A stretch of DNA of 64,000 bases from Hydrogenophaga crocea (GTDB lineage Bacteria > Pseudomonadota > Gammaproteobacteria > Burkholderiales > Burkholderiaceae_C): NCBI RefSeq assembly GCF_011388215.1, contig NZ_CP049989.1:3472001-3536000 (forward strand), in the 5' to 3' direction. Of the stretch, positions 41,640 to 51,298 are shown one piece after another. Made by a program: the position numbers and the translations under genes. The notes beneath the pieces are model-generated. The model worked only from the letters and a program-made list of their open reading frames with translations, ran no database searches and had not been told where the DNA came from. Positions within the stretch are counted from its first letter, which is position 1; the number at the start of each line of letters is the position of its first letter.

Positions 41640-44093
41640 TCAGGCGGCCAGCAGGCGGTCGGGGTTGGCGTCGAGCTTGGCGAGCGCCTCGCGCGTGGCG
41701 CGCACGGTGAGCGCTTCTTCCTCGCTCGGCACGAGCAGGCCGGCCTGCAGGTAAGAGGCCACGCGCGCCGACTGCATGAGGAAGCAGCGGCCCGCGTTGC
41801 TCACGAACAGGTAGAGCTGGCCGTGCTGGCTGCGCCACGCGAGTTGCACGCTGCCCAGCTTGCCGTTGTGGTCGAGCCCGAACCAGGCGCCGATCTGCAG
41901 CTCGGCGGCCCAGCTGCGCATGGCCTCGTTGGGCTGGCTGCCGCCCTGGTTGATGACCTCGATGTTGCTCGCATCGACCCCGGTGATCAGCTCGATGCTG
42001 TCGGCGTTGAGATCGAAGTCGCCCACGCCGCCCTCGGGCAGATAGTCTTCGAGGTTGGCCAGGCGCTTGGCCAGGGTGTCGAGCTGGCTCTGTTCGATCG
42101 CTTCGGTGCGCGACATGAAGGCGTCGGCCAGGGTGTCGCTGACCGACTTGATGTGCTGGTCCTGCAGCGCTTGCGGGAAGCCCAGCAGGCCCATGCCCTT
42201 GCGCAACTGCTGCAGGATGCCCGGCAGTTGCTGGATCACGCGCGCGCGGTCGTCGCGGTTGGGCTTGGCGCTCGCGGCCCACAGCAGGTCGGACGCCGCC
42301 TGCTTGAGCGCCTGCGTCTCGGGGCTCTTGATGCCGTTCTTGACGCTGGCCACGGCCAGCACGTCGACCCACACCTTGAACAGGAACTCGCGCACCTCGG
42401 GCCGCACCGGCACGTCGTCGAGCAGCTTGCGCAGCTCGATGGTGTACTGCACCGACAGCGTTTCCTTCTGCTCGACCTGCTGCGCCACGCTCACGAAGCG
42501 GCTCGCGCCGCTTTGCTCGCTGAGGTAGGTGTTGAGGAATTTCTGGAATTCGTCGTAGACCAGCTGGAACACGCGGCGGCCGGTCTCGGGGTATTGCTCG
42601 ATCACCTGCACCACACGCTTGATCTCGGCCTCGAGCGCGGCCGAGCCGACGTTCGATTCGAAACCCATCACGCAGGAGCCCATGCGGTCGATCAGGCGCC
42701 GCGCCGGGTGCTGCAGGGCGCTGAAGAATTCGGGCTCGGCCAGCGCCACGCGCAACACCGGGATCTGCAGCCGCGCGAACCACACACGGATGCTGGGCGG
42801 AATGCGCTCTTCGGCCAGGATGGCCTGGAACATCAGCGCCACCACCTCGATGGTGGCCTTTTCGGTGGGCGTGGAAGCGGCCTGCTTGAGCTCCTGGGTG
42901 CGCTCGCGCAAGGCGCGCGCGGTGCGCTCCACGGTGCCGGCATCGGCATAGGCCCCGCCAGCGCCCGTGGCGGCCCCGGCCGCGCCCAGCGAAGCGCCCG
43001 TGCTGGGCGGATAACCGACCGGCCGCATCATGGCCTGCTGCAGCGCCGGCGACGGCGGCATGACCTCGGTGGCCTCGAACTCGGGACCCACGCGGTCGAT
43101 CAGCAGGCGGCGCAAGCGCCCCACCACGCCCTGGGCACGCATGCGTGCGCGCGCCAGCGGCGACGCCCCCGTGAGCATGCGCGTTTCTTCGTGCACGCCA
43201 CTGCCCGAGGCGGGGCCGCCACGGCCGCTGTGGACCGAACCCGCGTAGTGGCTGCTGCCGTAACCACTGCTGCGCTGGCCAGCGCCGCCCGGGCCGGTGG
43301 CACCGGCACCGAAGCCGGAGGTGTTGCGCGCGCCCGGCGCGCCCGGGCCGGCGCGTCCAGGCTCCTGCACGCGGCGGAACGGGGCCTGCACCGGCGGCGT
43401 CGCGGCGTCGGCGCGCTGGGGCATGGGCGCGGGCGCCGTGGCGCCGCTGGGGTTGCGCTTGACCAGCGCCTGCAGGTCGATCTTCTCCATCACGCCGTGC
43501 GCCACCAGGTGCGCGTTGGCCGCCTTGTAGCCGTCGAGCAGCATGGCGCCCAGCAGCGGGGCGATCGCGTCCTGCACCATGGCCAGGCCGTCGCGGTCGA
43601 GGCCGGCGGCCTTCCACTGGTCCACGAGCAGGCGCGCCAGCACGTCGGGCAGCAGGATGTCGCTCTTGGACATCTCGGTGCGGCGCTCGAGGAACTGCAC
43701 GCGCAGGCGCAGTTCGTTGAGCTCGGAGGAGGTTTTGTCGAGCACGCGCATGGCGATGCGCGAGGCGAGGATCTGGTCGTCGATGGCGCCTTCGGCCACC
43801 AGCTCGAGCTGGCCCGAGGTGCTCGCGCCGTCGCTCAGGCCGGCGCGCGCGGCCAAGTGCTTCTTGAGCGCGGTGCGGGCGTCTTCCACCCACAGCGCGT
43901 GGCGCTTCTTGAACGTGCCCCAGGTGTCGCGCCGCAGCTGGATCTCGGCCATGGTGCCGGCCTGATCGAGCAGGCCGGTGAGTCGCTGGTCGACGAGCTT
44001 GGCCAGTTCCGGCAGGGTTCGCCCGATGTGAAGCACGAAGCGCTCACGCGCTTGCTGAGCCAGGGCAAAGCCGTTTGCAGGGGGGGACGACAT
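41640..44093 (-). CDS. DUF1631 family protein
   Basis: 817 residues, cytoplasmic by composition, with no signal peptide. The N-terminal half holds helical conserved blocks (VDQRLTGLLDQAGTMAEIQLRRDTW, SDILLPDVLARLLVDQWKAAGLD), a low-complexity Pro/Gly/Ser linker (residues about 215-290), and a large conserved C-terminal part (ILRVALAEPEFFSALQHPARRLIDRMGSCVMGFE, YLFVSNAGRCFLMQSARVASYLQAG). DUF1631 is widespread in betaproteobacteria; function unknown. The C-terminal 120 residues resemble a PilZ-like barrel, a guess worth testing. Confidence 0.85.
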   Translation of the reverse strand: MSSPPANGFALAQQARERFVLHIGRTLPELAKLVDQRLTGLLDQAGTMAEIQLRRDTWGTFKKRHALWVEDARTALKKHLAARAGLSDGASTSGQLELVAEGAIDDQILASRIAMRVLDKTSSELNELRLRVQFLERRTEMSKSDILLPDVLARLLVDQWKAAGLDRDGLAMVQDAIAPLLGAMLLDGYKAANAHLVAHGVMEKIDLQALVKRNPSGATAPAPMPQRADAATPPVQAPFRRVQEPGRAGPGAPGARNTSGFGAGATGPGGAGQRSSGYGSSHYAGSVHSGRGGPASGSGVHEETRMLTGASPLARARMRAQGVVGRLRRLLIDRVGPEFEATEVMPPSPALQQAMMRPVGYPPSTGASLGAAGAATGAGGAYADAGTVERTARALRERTQELKQAASTPTEKATIEVVALMFQAILAEERIPPSIRVWFARLQIPVLRVALAEPEFFSALQHPARRLIDRMGSCVMGFESNVGSAALEAEIKRVVQVIEQYPETGRRVFQLVYDEFQKFLNTYLSEQSGASRFVSVAQQVEQKETLSVQYTIELRKLLDDVPVRPEVREFLFKVWVDVLAVASVKNGIKSPETQALKQAASDLLWAASAKPNRDDRARVIQQLPGILQQLRKGMGLLGFPQALQDQHIKSVSDTLADAFMSRTEAIEQSQLDTLAKRLANLEDYLPEGGVGDFDLNADSIELITGVDASNIEVINQGGSQPNEAMRSWAAELQIGAWFGLDHNGKLGSVQLAWRSQHGQLYLFVSNAGRCFLMQSARVASYLQAGLLVPSEEEALTVRATREALAKLDANPDRLLAA

Positions 44094-44175
44094 CCGGGCA
44101 GTATGACACGAAGACCCCCCTTTTCTGCCCGGAAGGCCCCGGGCTTCCCCACGGTGGAGGGCCCGGGTATGGCAA

Positions 44176-45126
44176 CTACACCACGGCGCCCGCGTTCGGG
44201 TCGTCCGGATCGCCTTCGGTCTTGGCGGGCTTGATCAGGTCTTCGCGTTTGATGCCCAGCCACATGGCAATGGCCGCGGCCACGAACACCGAGGAATAGA
44301 TGCCGAACAGGATGCCGATGGTCAGCGCCAGCGCGAAGTAGTGCAGCGTGGGGCCGCCGAAGATCAGCATGGCCAGCACCATGGCCTCGGTCGAGCCGTG
44401 GGTGATGATGGTGCGGCTGATGGTGGTGGTGATCGCGTGGTCGATCACCTGCTGCGGCGTCATCTTGCGCTGGCGGCGGAAGCTCTCGCGGATGCGGTCG
44501 AAGATGATCACCGACTCGTTGACCGAGTAGCCCAGCACGGCCAGCACCGCGGCCAGCACCGCGAGCGAGAACTCCCACTGGAAGAACGCGAAGAAGCCCA
44601 GGATGATGACCACGTCGTGCAGGTTGGCGATGATGGCCGAGACCGCGTACTTCCACTCGAAGCGGAATGCCAGGTAGACCATGATCCCGAAGATCACCAG
44701 GCCGAGCGCGATCAAGCCGTTGTGCACCAGCTCTTCGCCCACCTGCGGGCCGACGAATTCGGTGCGGCTGAGGCTGACGGCCGGGTTCTGCGCCTTGAGC
44801 GCGGCGAACAGCGCCTCGGCCTGCTGGCCCGAGGTCTGGCCGGCCACCGCCGGCAGGCGCAGCATCACGTCGCGCGAGCTGCCGAAGTTCTGCACCGGCA
44901 CGTCGATGTAGCCCAGGTCCTGGACCACGCGGCGCACGGCGTCGAGATCGGCCGGCTGTTCGTAGGCCACCTCCATGACCGTGCCGCCGGTGAACTCCAC
45001 CGACAGGTGCAGGCCGCGCGTGACCAGGAAGAACACGGCCAGCGCGAAGGTGATGAACGACACCGCATTGAGCACGAGCGCGTGCTTCATGAACGGGATG
45101 TCGCGGCGGATGCGGAAGAACTCCAT
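44176..45126 (-). CDS. secF: Protein translocase subunit SecF
   Basis: 316 residues with six membrane helices. Motifs: GLHLSVEFTGGTVMEVAYEQ in the first periplasmic domain, and GYSVNESVIIFDRIRESFRRQR and SRTIITHGSTEAMVLAMLIFGGP in the helix region. With SecD and YajC it pulls exported proteins across the membrane using the proton gradient. It starts 24 nt after the secD stop. Confidence 0.98.
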   Translation of the reverse strand: MEFFRIRRDIPFMKHALVLNAVSFITFALAVFFLVTRGLHLSVEFTGGTVMEVAYEQPADLDAVRRVVQDLGYIDVPVQNFGSSRDVMLRLPAVAGQTSGQQAEALFAALKAQNPAVSLSRTEFVGPQVGEELVHNGLIALGLVIFGIMVYLAFRFEWKYAVSAIIANLHDVVIILGFFAFFQWEFSLAVLAAVLAVLGYSVNESVIIFDRIRESFRRQRKMTPQQVIDHAITTTISRTIITHGSTEAMVLAMLIFGGPTLHYFALALTIGILFGIYSSVFVAAAIAMWLGIKREDLIKPAKTEGDPDDPNAGAVV

Positions 45127-45150
45127 CGTGGGCTCCGGTGCGGCGGGGGA

Positions 45151-47034
45151 TCAGTCGGCCTTGGCGGGCGCGCCGGCATCGCCGGGCCGCCACACGGTGC
45201 CGATGGACAGGGTCTTGAGCTTCTTCTGGCGGCCGTACCAGAGATTGACGAGGCCGCGCGAGAAGAACACCGCCGAGAAGATGCTGGTGAGGATGCCCAG
45301 GCAGTGCACCACGGCGAAGCCGCGCACCGGGCCCGAGCCGAACAGCAGCAGCGCCACGCCCGCGATCAGCGAGGTGATGTTGGAGTCGAGGATGGTGGCC
45401 CAGGCGCTGTCATAGCCCGCGTTGATGGCCGTCTGCGGCGAGGCGCCGCGCCGCAGCTCCTCGCGCACCCGTTCGTTGATCAGCACGTTGGCGTCGATGG
45501 CCATGCCCAGCGCCAGCGCCATGGCGGCCATGCCGGGCAGCGTGAGCGTGGCCTGCAGCATGGACAGCACCGCGATCAGCATCAGCACGTTGAAGCCCAG
45601 CGCGATGGCCGAGAACACGCCGAACAGCATGTAGTAGACGCACATGAACACGGCCACCACCACGAAGCCCCAGGTCACGCTGTTGAAGCCCTTGGCGATG
45701 TTCTCGGCGCCCAGGCTGGGGCCGATGGTGCGTTCTTCGATGATTTCCATGGGCGCGGCGAGCGAGCCGGCGCGCAGCAGCAGCGCGGTGTCGTTGGCCT
45801 CCATGGTGGTCATGGCGCCCGAGATCTGCACCCGGCCGCCACCGATCTCGGTGCGGATCACGGGCGCTGTCACGACCTCGCCCTTGCCCTTCTCGAACAG
45901 GATGATGGCCATGCGCTTGCCCACGTTCTCGCGCGTGACGTCGCGGAAGATGCGCGAGCCCTTGCCGTCGAGGGTGAGGTGGACCGCGGCCTCGTGCGTC
46001 TGGCCGTCGAAGCCGGCCTGCGCGTCGGTGAGGTTCTCGCCGGTGAGCAGCACCTCGCGCTTGACGATCACGGCGCGGCCGCTGCGTTCGAGGTAGCGCT
46101 CGGAGCCGAAGGGCACGGGGCCGGTGCCGCGCTCGGCCGCCTGGCCGTCGGCGCTTTCGTCCACCAGGCGCACCTCGAGCGTGGCCGTGCGGCCCAGGAT
46201 GTCCTTGGCCTTGGCGGTGTCCTGCACGCCGGGCAGCTGCACCACGATGCGGTCGGCGCCCTGCTGCTGAATCACCGGCTCGGCCACGCCGAGTTCGTTG
46301 ATGCGGTTGTGCAGCGTGGTGATGTTCTGCTTGAGCGCCTGCTCCTGCACCGCCCGCGCGGCCTCGGGCCGCAGGGTGGCGGTGATGCGGATGTCGCCGC
46401 CGTCGGGCGCTTCGGCCAGCACGAGATCGGCGAACTGGGCGCGCACCAGATCGACCACCGCGTTGCGGGTGGCCTCGTCGCGCACCCGCAGCTCCACGGT
46501 CTGGCCGTTGCGCACGACGCCGCCGTGGCGGATGTTCTTTTCACGCAGCGCCGTGCGCAGGTCGCCGGCGTAGACGTCGGCGCGGCGCTCGAGCGCGGCG
46601 CGCATGTCGACCTGCAGCATGAAGTGCACGCCGCCGCGCAGGTCCAGGCCCAGGTACATGGGGCGCGCGCCCAGCGCGGCCAGCCAGGCGGGCGTGCGCG
46701 GCACCAGGTTCAGCGCCACCACGTGGCTGGGGTCGTTGCGGTCGGGGTTGAGCGCGCGGTCGATCGCGTCGCGCGCCTTGAGCTGGGTGTCGGTGTCTTC
46801 GAAGCGGGCCCGCACCGAGGTGCCTTCGAGCGTCAGGGCGCTGGGCTTGATGGCGGCGCTGCTGAGCGCCTGCTCCACACGCGTCACGGTGGAGGCATCG
46901 ACCCGGACGGTGGCCTTGCCGGCCGACACCTGGACCGCGGGGGCCTCGCCGAAGAGGTTGGGCAGCGCGTAGATCGCGCCGATCAACAGGGCGACCACGA
47001 TGATCGCGTACTTCCACAGCGGGTATCGGTTCAT
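45151..47034 (-). CDS. secD: Protein translocase subunit SecD
   Basis: 627 residues from MNRYPLWKYAIIVVALL. Motifs: YLGLDLRGGVHFMLQVD, a large periplasmic domain, and LGMAIDANVLINERVREELRRGASPQTAINAGYDSAWATILDSN in the C-terminal helices. It is the large partner of SecF. It is preceded by two hairpins in the 115-bp gap after yajC. Confidence 0.98.
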   Translation of the reverse strand: MNRYPLWKYAIIVVALLIGAIYALPNLFGEAPAVQVSAGKATVRVDASTVTRVEQALSSAAIKPSALTLEGTSVRARFEDTDTQLKARDAIDRALNPDRNDPSHVVALNLVPRTPAWLAALGARPMYLGLDLRGGVHFMLQVDMRAALERRADVYAGDLRTALREKNIRHGGVVRNGQTVELRVRDEATRNAVVDLVRAQFADLVLAEAPDGGDIRITATLRPEAARAVQEQALKQNITTLHNRINELGVAEPVIQQQGADRIVVQLPGVQDTAKAKDILGRTATLEVRLVDESADGQAAERGTGPVPFGSERYLERSGRAVIVKREVLLTGENLTDAQAGFDGQTHEAAVHLTLDGKGSRIFRDVTRENVGKRMAIILFEKGKGEVVTAPVIRTEIGGGRVQISGAMTTMEANDTALLLRAGSLAAPMEIIEERTIGPSLGAENIAKGFNSVTWGFVVVAVFMCVYYMLFGVFSAIALGFNVLMLIAVLSMLQATLTLPGMAAMALALGMAIDANVLINERVREELRRGASPQTAINAGYDSAWATILDSNITSLIAGVALLLFGSGPVRGFAVVHCLGILTSIFSAVFFSRGLVNLWYGRQKKLKTLSIGTVWRPGDAGAPAKAD

Positions 47035-47096
47035 GTCGGCTTCTCGGCGCGCGAGGGTCTTCTGGGATCGGGAACGCGGCGGATCCGGCCGCATTG

Positions 47097-47135
47097 CCCC
47101 CTGAATGGGGGAACGGGCCGGCGTGAGCCGGCCCG
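47097..47135. repeat. Double hairpin between yajC and secD
   Basis: CCCCC-tgaat-GGGGG (47097-47111) followed by CGGGCCGGC-gtga-GCCGGCCCG (47114-47135). The order and composition (C-run hairpin next to a GGCCGGC-type stem) recall the composite intergenic repeat at 7841 and 62180, but without sequence identity in the second stem. It may set different mRNA levels for yajC and secDF. Confidence 0.55.
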
Positions 47136-47149
47136 AGCAAGGGTGAGCC

Positions 47150-47467
47150 TTACTTCACCGTGCCCTTGGGCAGCACCTGGATCACGGCGGAGCGCTGCAT
47201 CTGGACTTCAACGCCGCTGGCAAGTTCCACGCCGATGTAGGTGTCGCCGATCTTGGCGACCTTGCCGAGCAGGCCGCCGGCGGTGACGATCTCGTCGCCC
47301 TTGGCCAGGGCTTCGACCATGGCCTTGTGCTCTTTCTGGCGCTTGAGCTGCGGGCGGATCATCACGAAATACAGCACCACGAACATCAGCACCAGCGGCA
47401 GCAGGCCGAGCAGGGTGGACTCGGTGCCACCGGCAGCGGCTTGGGCGTAGGCGGGGGAAATCAACAC
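47150..47467 (-). CDS. yajC: Preprotein translocase accessory subunit YajC
   Basis: 105 residues. One membrane helix (LLPLVLMFVVLYFVMIRPQLKRQKEHKAM), then the YajC soluble part LAKGDEIVTAGGLLGKVAKIGDTYIGVEL. The start is GTG at 47465-47467 (MLISPAYAQ is the usual N-terminus), with GGAG upstream. It is the first gene of yajC-secD-secF. Confidence 0.95.
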   Translation of the reverse strand: MLISPAYAQAAAGGTESTLLGLLPLVLMFVVLYFVMIRPQLKRQKEHKAMVEALAKGDEIVTAGGLLGKVAKIGDTYIGVELASGVEVQMQRSAVIQVLPKGTVK

Positions 47468-47531
47468 GGGCAGTCTCCAGCAGAGTCAAAAACAGCCCGG
47501 GATTGTATGCCGCGAGGGTGTCAGAGCCGCA

Positions 47532-50500
47532 TCAGGCCGCCTGCCGCTGCGGGGCGGTCGCGCCGTCGCGCCAGCGCGCCCAGAGGGTGTCGCGCCGCGC
47601 CGCGGCGGTCTTGGCGTGGCGCTCCTTCACATGGCCATAGCCCTTGATGAGCTCCGGCACGCGCGCGATCTCCGTGGCCAGCGCGTGCCGATCGGCATCG
47701 AGTCCGGCCAGCAGGGTGTCGACATCGCTGCGGTACTGGGCGATCAGCGCGCGCTCCATGCGGCGTTCCTCGGTGCGGCCAAAGGGGTCGAGCGCGGTGC
47801 CGCGCAGGCCCTTGAACTTCGCGAGCCAGCGGAAGGCCGTGAACATGAACGGACCGTAGGGGCGCTTGACCAGTTCGCCGCGCTCGTTCTTCTTCGCGAG
47901 CATGGGCGGCGCCAGGTGCACCTTGAGCGAATAGTCGCCCTCGAAGCGGGCGGCGATCTGCTCGTGGAAGGCCGGATCGGTGTGCAGGCGCGCCACCTCG
48001 TACTCGTCCTTGTAGGCCATGAGCTTGAACAGGTTGCGCGCCACGGCCTCGGCCAGCGCGGTCTTGCCCAGCGGGGCCTCGGCCTCGCGCACGCGGGCCA
48101 CGAAGGCGGTGTACTGCTGCGCGTAGGCCGCGTTCTGGTAGCCGGTGAGGAATTCGGCGCGGCGCGCCACGATCTCGTCCAGCGTCTCGCGCTTCTTGAA
48201 CTGGATCACCTGGGCCGCGGGCTGGCCCAGGCCGCAGGCGGCGAGCACGGCGGGCAGGTCGTGCGCGGCGCGGCGGCCCCATTCGAAGGCGGCCTTGTTC
48301 TGTTCCACGGCCACGGCATTGAGCTCGATCGCGCGGACCAGCGCCGCATGGCCCAGCGGGATCCAGCCCTTCTGCCAGGCAAAGCCCAGCATCAGCGGGT
48401 TGGTGTACAGGCTGTCGCCGAGCAGCCGGGTCGCGATGGACTCGGCATCGATCACGCCAATGCCGCCCTGGCCCAGGTGGTTGGTCAGCGTGTCCACGCA
48501 GGCCTGCGCGGGGCTGAGCCAGTCGGGGTTCTTCACGAAAGCCGCGGTGGGCGTGGCGTTGCTGTTGAGCGCCACGTGCGAGCGGCCCGTGCGCAGACGC
48601 TGCCAGACCTCCTTGTGGGCTGCGACGATCGGGTCGCAGCCGATCACGAGATCGGCCGAGGCGGCGGCAACGCGCGTGGTGCGGATATGTTCCTGCGAGG
48701 CGCCGATGAGCACGTGGCTCCAGGTGGCGCCGCCTTTTTGCGCCAGGCCCGCCGCGTCCTGCGTGACGATGCCCTTGCCTTCGAGGTGCGCGGCCACGCC
48801 CAGCAACTGGCCGATGGTGATCACGCCCGTGCCGCCCACGCCCGCGACGATGATGCCCCAGGCCTCGGCGTTCAGCGCTGGCAGTGCGGGCTGGGGCACG
48901 GGCGAGCCGGTCCACGCAGCCTGGGCCGCGCCCTTCTTCTTGCGCAGCTGGCCACCCTCGACGGTGACGAAGCTCGGGCAGAAACCCTTCACGCAGGAGA
49001 AGTCCTTGTTGCAGGTGCTCTGGTTGATCTGGCGCTTGCGGCCGAACTCGGTTTCGAGCGGCTCGACCGACAGGCAGTTGGACTGCTCGCCGCAATCGCC
49101 GCAGCCTTCGCACACCAGCTCGTTGATGACCACGCGCTGGTTGGGTTCGGCCAGGGTGCCGCGCTTGCGGCGGCGGCGCTTTTCGGTGGCGCAGGTCTGG
49201 TCGTAAATGATGACCGTCGTGCCTTCGATCTCGCGGAATTCGCGCTGCACCGCGTCGAGCGTGTCGCGGTGCTGGATCGCAATGCCCTCGGGGATGCCCG
49301 TGACGCCCTGGTACTTCTCGGGCTCGTCGGTCACGATGGTGATCTTCTTCACCCCCTCGGCGCGCATGCTCTGCGCAATCTGCACCACGCTGTGGCCCTC
49401 GGGGCGCTCGCCCACCTGCTGGCCCCCGGTCATGGCGACCGCGTCGTTGTAGAGGATCTTGTAGGTGATGTTCACGCCCGCGGCGATGCTCTGGCGGATC
49501 GCCAGGATGCCGGAGTGGAAGTACGTGCCGTCGCCGAGGTTGGCGAACATGTGGCGGTCGTTGCTGAAGGGCTGCTGGCCCATCCAGGGCACGCCCTCGC
49601 CACCCATCTGGGTGAAGCCCACGGTGGCGCGGTCCATCCAGATGCTCATGAAGTGGCAGCCGATGCCGGCCATGGCGCGCGAGCCCTCGGGCACCTTGGT
49701 GCTGGTGTTGTGCGGACAGCCCGAGCAGAACCAGGGCTGGCGCTCGGCGCCGGGCACGCCCTGCGTGATCAGCGTCTGCAGGGAACGCTCCTGTGCGTCG
49801 AGGATGGCGAGCTGCGCGTCCATGCGCGCCATCACGTCCTCGGGGATCTGACCCAGCCTTTTCAGGCGGCGCGCGATCGCGCGCGCGATCAGCGCGGGGT
49901 TGAGGTCGGCCTTGGCGCGCAGCAGGGTGTTGGCGCTCGGGTTGGGACGCGACCATTCGCCGCCGCTGTAGTCGCCTTCGTCCTCCTCGAACTTGCCGAG
50001 CACGTTGGGGCGCACGTCGGGCCGCCAGTTGTAGAGCTCTTCCTTGATCTGGTATTCGATGACCTGGCGCTTTTCCTCCACCACGAGGATCTCGCGCAGG
50101 CCGGTCGCGAATTCGCGCGTGGTCTGCGCCTCCAGCGGCCACACCACCGACACCTTGTGCAGGCGCAGGCCGATGCGGCGGCAGGTGGCGTCGTCCAGCC
50201 CCAGATCGATCAGGGCCTGGCGGGTGTCGTTGTAGGCCTTGCCGCTGGCGATCACGCCGAAGCGGTCGTTGGGCCCCTCGATCACGTTGTGGTTGAGCCT
50301 GTTCGCGCGCACATAGGCGAGCGCCGCATACCACTTGTGGTCGAACAGGCGCGCCTCCTGGTCGAGGGCGTGATCGGGCCATCGGATGTGCACGCCGCCG
50401 GGCGGCATCTCGAATTCGGGCACCACGATCTGCACCCGCTCGGGGTCGATCAGCGCGGTGGCGCTCGACTCGACGATCTCCTGGATCGTCTTCATGCCGG

Positions 50501-51125
50501 TCCACACGCCCGAGAAACGGCTCATGGCGAAGGCGTGCAGGCCGAGGTCGAGGATCTCCTGCACGCTGGCCGGGAAGAACACCGGCAGACCGCAGGCCTT
50601 GAAGATGTGGTCGCTCTGGTGCACCGCGGTGGAGCTCTTGGCCACGTGGTCGTCACCGGCCACCGCGATCACGCCGCCCCAGGGGCTGGTGCCGGCCATG
50701 TTGGCGTGCTTGAACACGTCGGAGCAGCGGTCCACGCCCGGCCCCTTGCCGTACCAGATGCCGAACACACCGTCGAAGCGGTTGCTGCCCGCGGGCGCAA
50801 AACCGAGCTGCTGCGTGCCCCAGATCGCGGTGGCCGCAAGCTCTTCGTTCACGCCGGGCTGGAAAACGATGTTCTGCTGCCGCAGGTACGGCGCCGCCTT
50901 CTGCAGCGACTGGTCGTAGTTGCCCAGCGGCGAGCCGCGGTAGCCGCTGACGAAACCGGCCGTGTTCTTGCCCGCCAGGGCATCGCGCTGGCGCTGCAGC
51001 ATGGGCAGCTTCACCAGGGCCTGTACACCGCTCATGAAGGCGCGGCCGTGTTCCAGGGCGTATTTGTCGTCGAGCGTGACGGTTTCGAGGGCCTGGCGGA
51101 TGTGCTCGGGCAGCGGCGCATTCAT
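47532..51125 (-). CDS. Indolepyruvate ferredoxin oxidoreductase (fused alpha/beta type)
   Basis: 1197 residues, one polypeptide holding all catalytic parts. The N-terminal pyruvate-ferredoxin oxidoreductase alpha-like region is followed by a TPP-binding core (FCSGCPHNTST, GIGCHFMSIWMDR, GEGVPWMGQQPF, LGDGTYFHSG). An iron-sulfur region has CEGCGDCGEQSNCLSVEPL and CNKDFSCVKGFCPSF. The gamma-like domain has IIVAGVGGTGVITIGQLLGVAA, and a DUF6537-like C-terminus follows. The family decarboxylates aryl- or branched-chain 2-oxo acids to acyl-CoA. It is divergent from an Lrp-type regulator, suggesting amino-acid control. Confidence 0.93.
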   Translation of the reverse strand: MNAPLPEHIRQALETVTLDDKYALEHGRAFMSGVQALVKLPMLQRQRDALAGKNTAGFVSGYRGSPLGNYDQSLQKAAPYLRQQNIVFQPGVNEELAATAIWGTQQLGFAPAGSNRFDGVFGIWYGKGPGVDRCSDVFKHANMAGTSPWGGVIAVAGDDHVAKSSTAVHQSDHIFKACGLPVFFPASVQEILDLGLHAFAMSRFSGVWTGMKTIQEIVESSATALIDPERVQIVVPEFEMPPGGVHIRWPDHALDQEARLFDHKWYAALAYVRANRLNHNVIEGPNDRFGVIASGKAYNDTRQALIDLGLDDATCRRIGLRLHKVSVVWPLEAQTTREFATGLREILVVEEKRQVIEYQIKEELYNWRPDVRPNVLGKFEEDEGDYSGGEWSRPNPSANTLLRAKADLNPALIARAIARRLKRLGQIPEDVMARMDAQLAILDAQERSLQTLITQGVPGAERQPWFCSGCPHNTSTKVPEGSRAMAGIGCHFMSIWMDRATVGFTQMGGEGVPWMGQQPFSNDRHMFANLGDGTYFHSGILAIRQSIAAGVNITYKILYNDAVAMTGGQQVGERPEGHSVVQIAQSMRAEGVKKITIVTDEPEKYQGVTGIPEGIAIQHRDTLDAVQREFREIEGTTVIIYDQTCATEKRRRRKRGTLAEPNQRVVINELVCEGCGDCGEQSNCLSVEPLETEFGRKRQINQSTCNKDFSCVKGFCPSFVTVEGGQLRKKKGAAQAAWTGSPVPQPALPALNAEAWGIIVAGVGGTGVITIGQLLGVAAHLEGKGIVTQDAAGLAQKGGATWSHVLIGASQEHIRTTRVAAASADLVIGCDPIVAAHKEVWQRLRTGRSHVALNSNATPTAAFVKNPDWLSPAQACVDTLTNHLGQGGIGVIDAESIATRLLGDSLYTNPLMLGFAWQKGWIPLGHAALVRAIELNAVAVEQNKAAFEWGRRAAHDLPAVLAACGLGQPAAQVIQFKKRETLDEIVARRAEFLTGYQNAAYAQQYTAFVARVREAEAPLGKTALAEAVARNLFKLMAYKDEYEVARLHTDPAFHEQIAARFEGDYSLKVHLAPPMLAKKNERGELVKRPYGPFMFTAFRWLAKFKGLRGTALDPFGRTEERRMERALIAQYRSDVDTLLAGLDADRHALATEIARVPELIKGYGHVKERHAKTAAARRDTLWARWRDGATAPQRQAA

Positions 51126-51298
51126 CTTGTGTGTCTCCTGTGGGGTTGAGCACCGGGTGGGCGCCCGCGGCGGACCGGCCGGGTAGAGGTCCGGCCCCAG
51201 TCTGCCGCGCAGTGTATGCCCGGGCATCTGATAGGTGTTTGCGTTTCATGCCCGATTTCCCGATCATCGAGAAAGCTTCTTTCCTCTTCGGGGCATTC

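Noticed and set aside
41640..44093. Annotation of the DUF1631 protein as thymidine phosphorylase
   Set aside because: No phosphorylase motif is visible; that label seems an old database artefact of the family.
44127..44144. Hairpin GCCCGG/CCGGGC after secF as a terminator
   Set aside because: Short stem, no T-run on the minus strand, and such GC hairpins are frequent by chance here.
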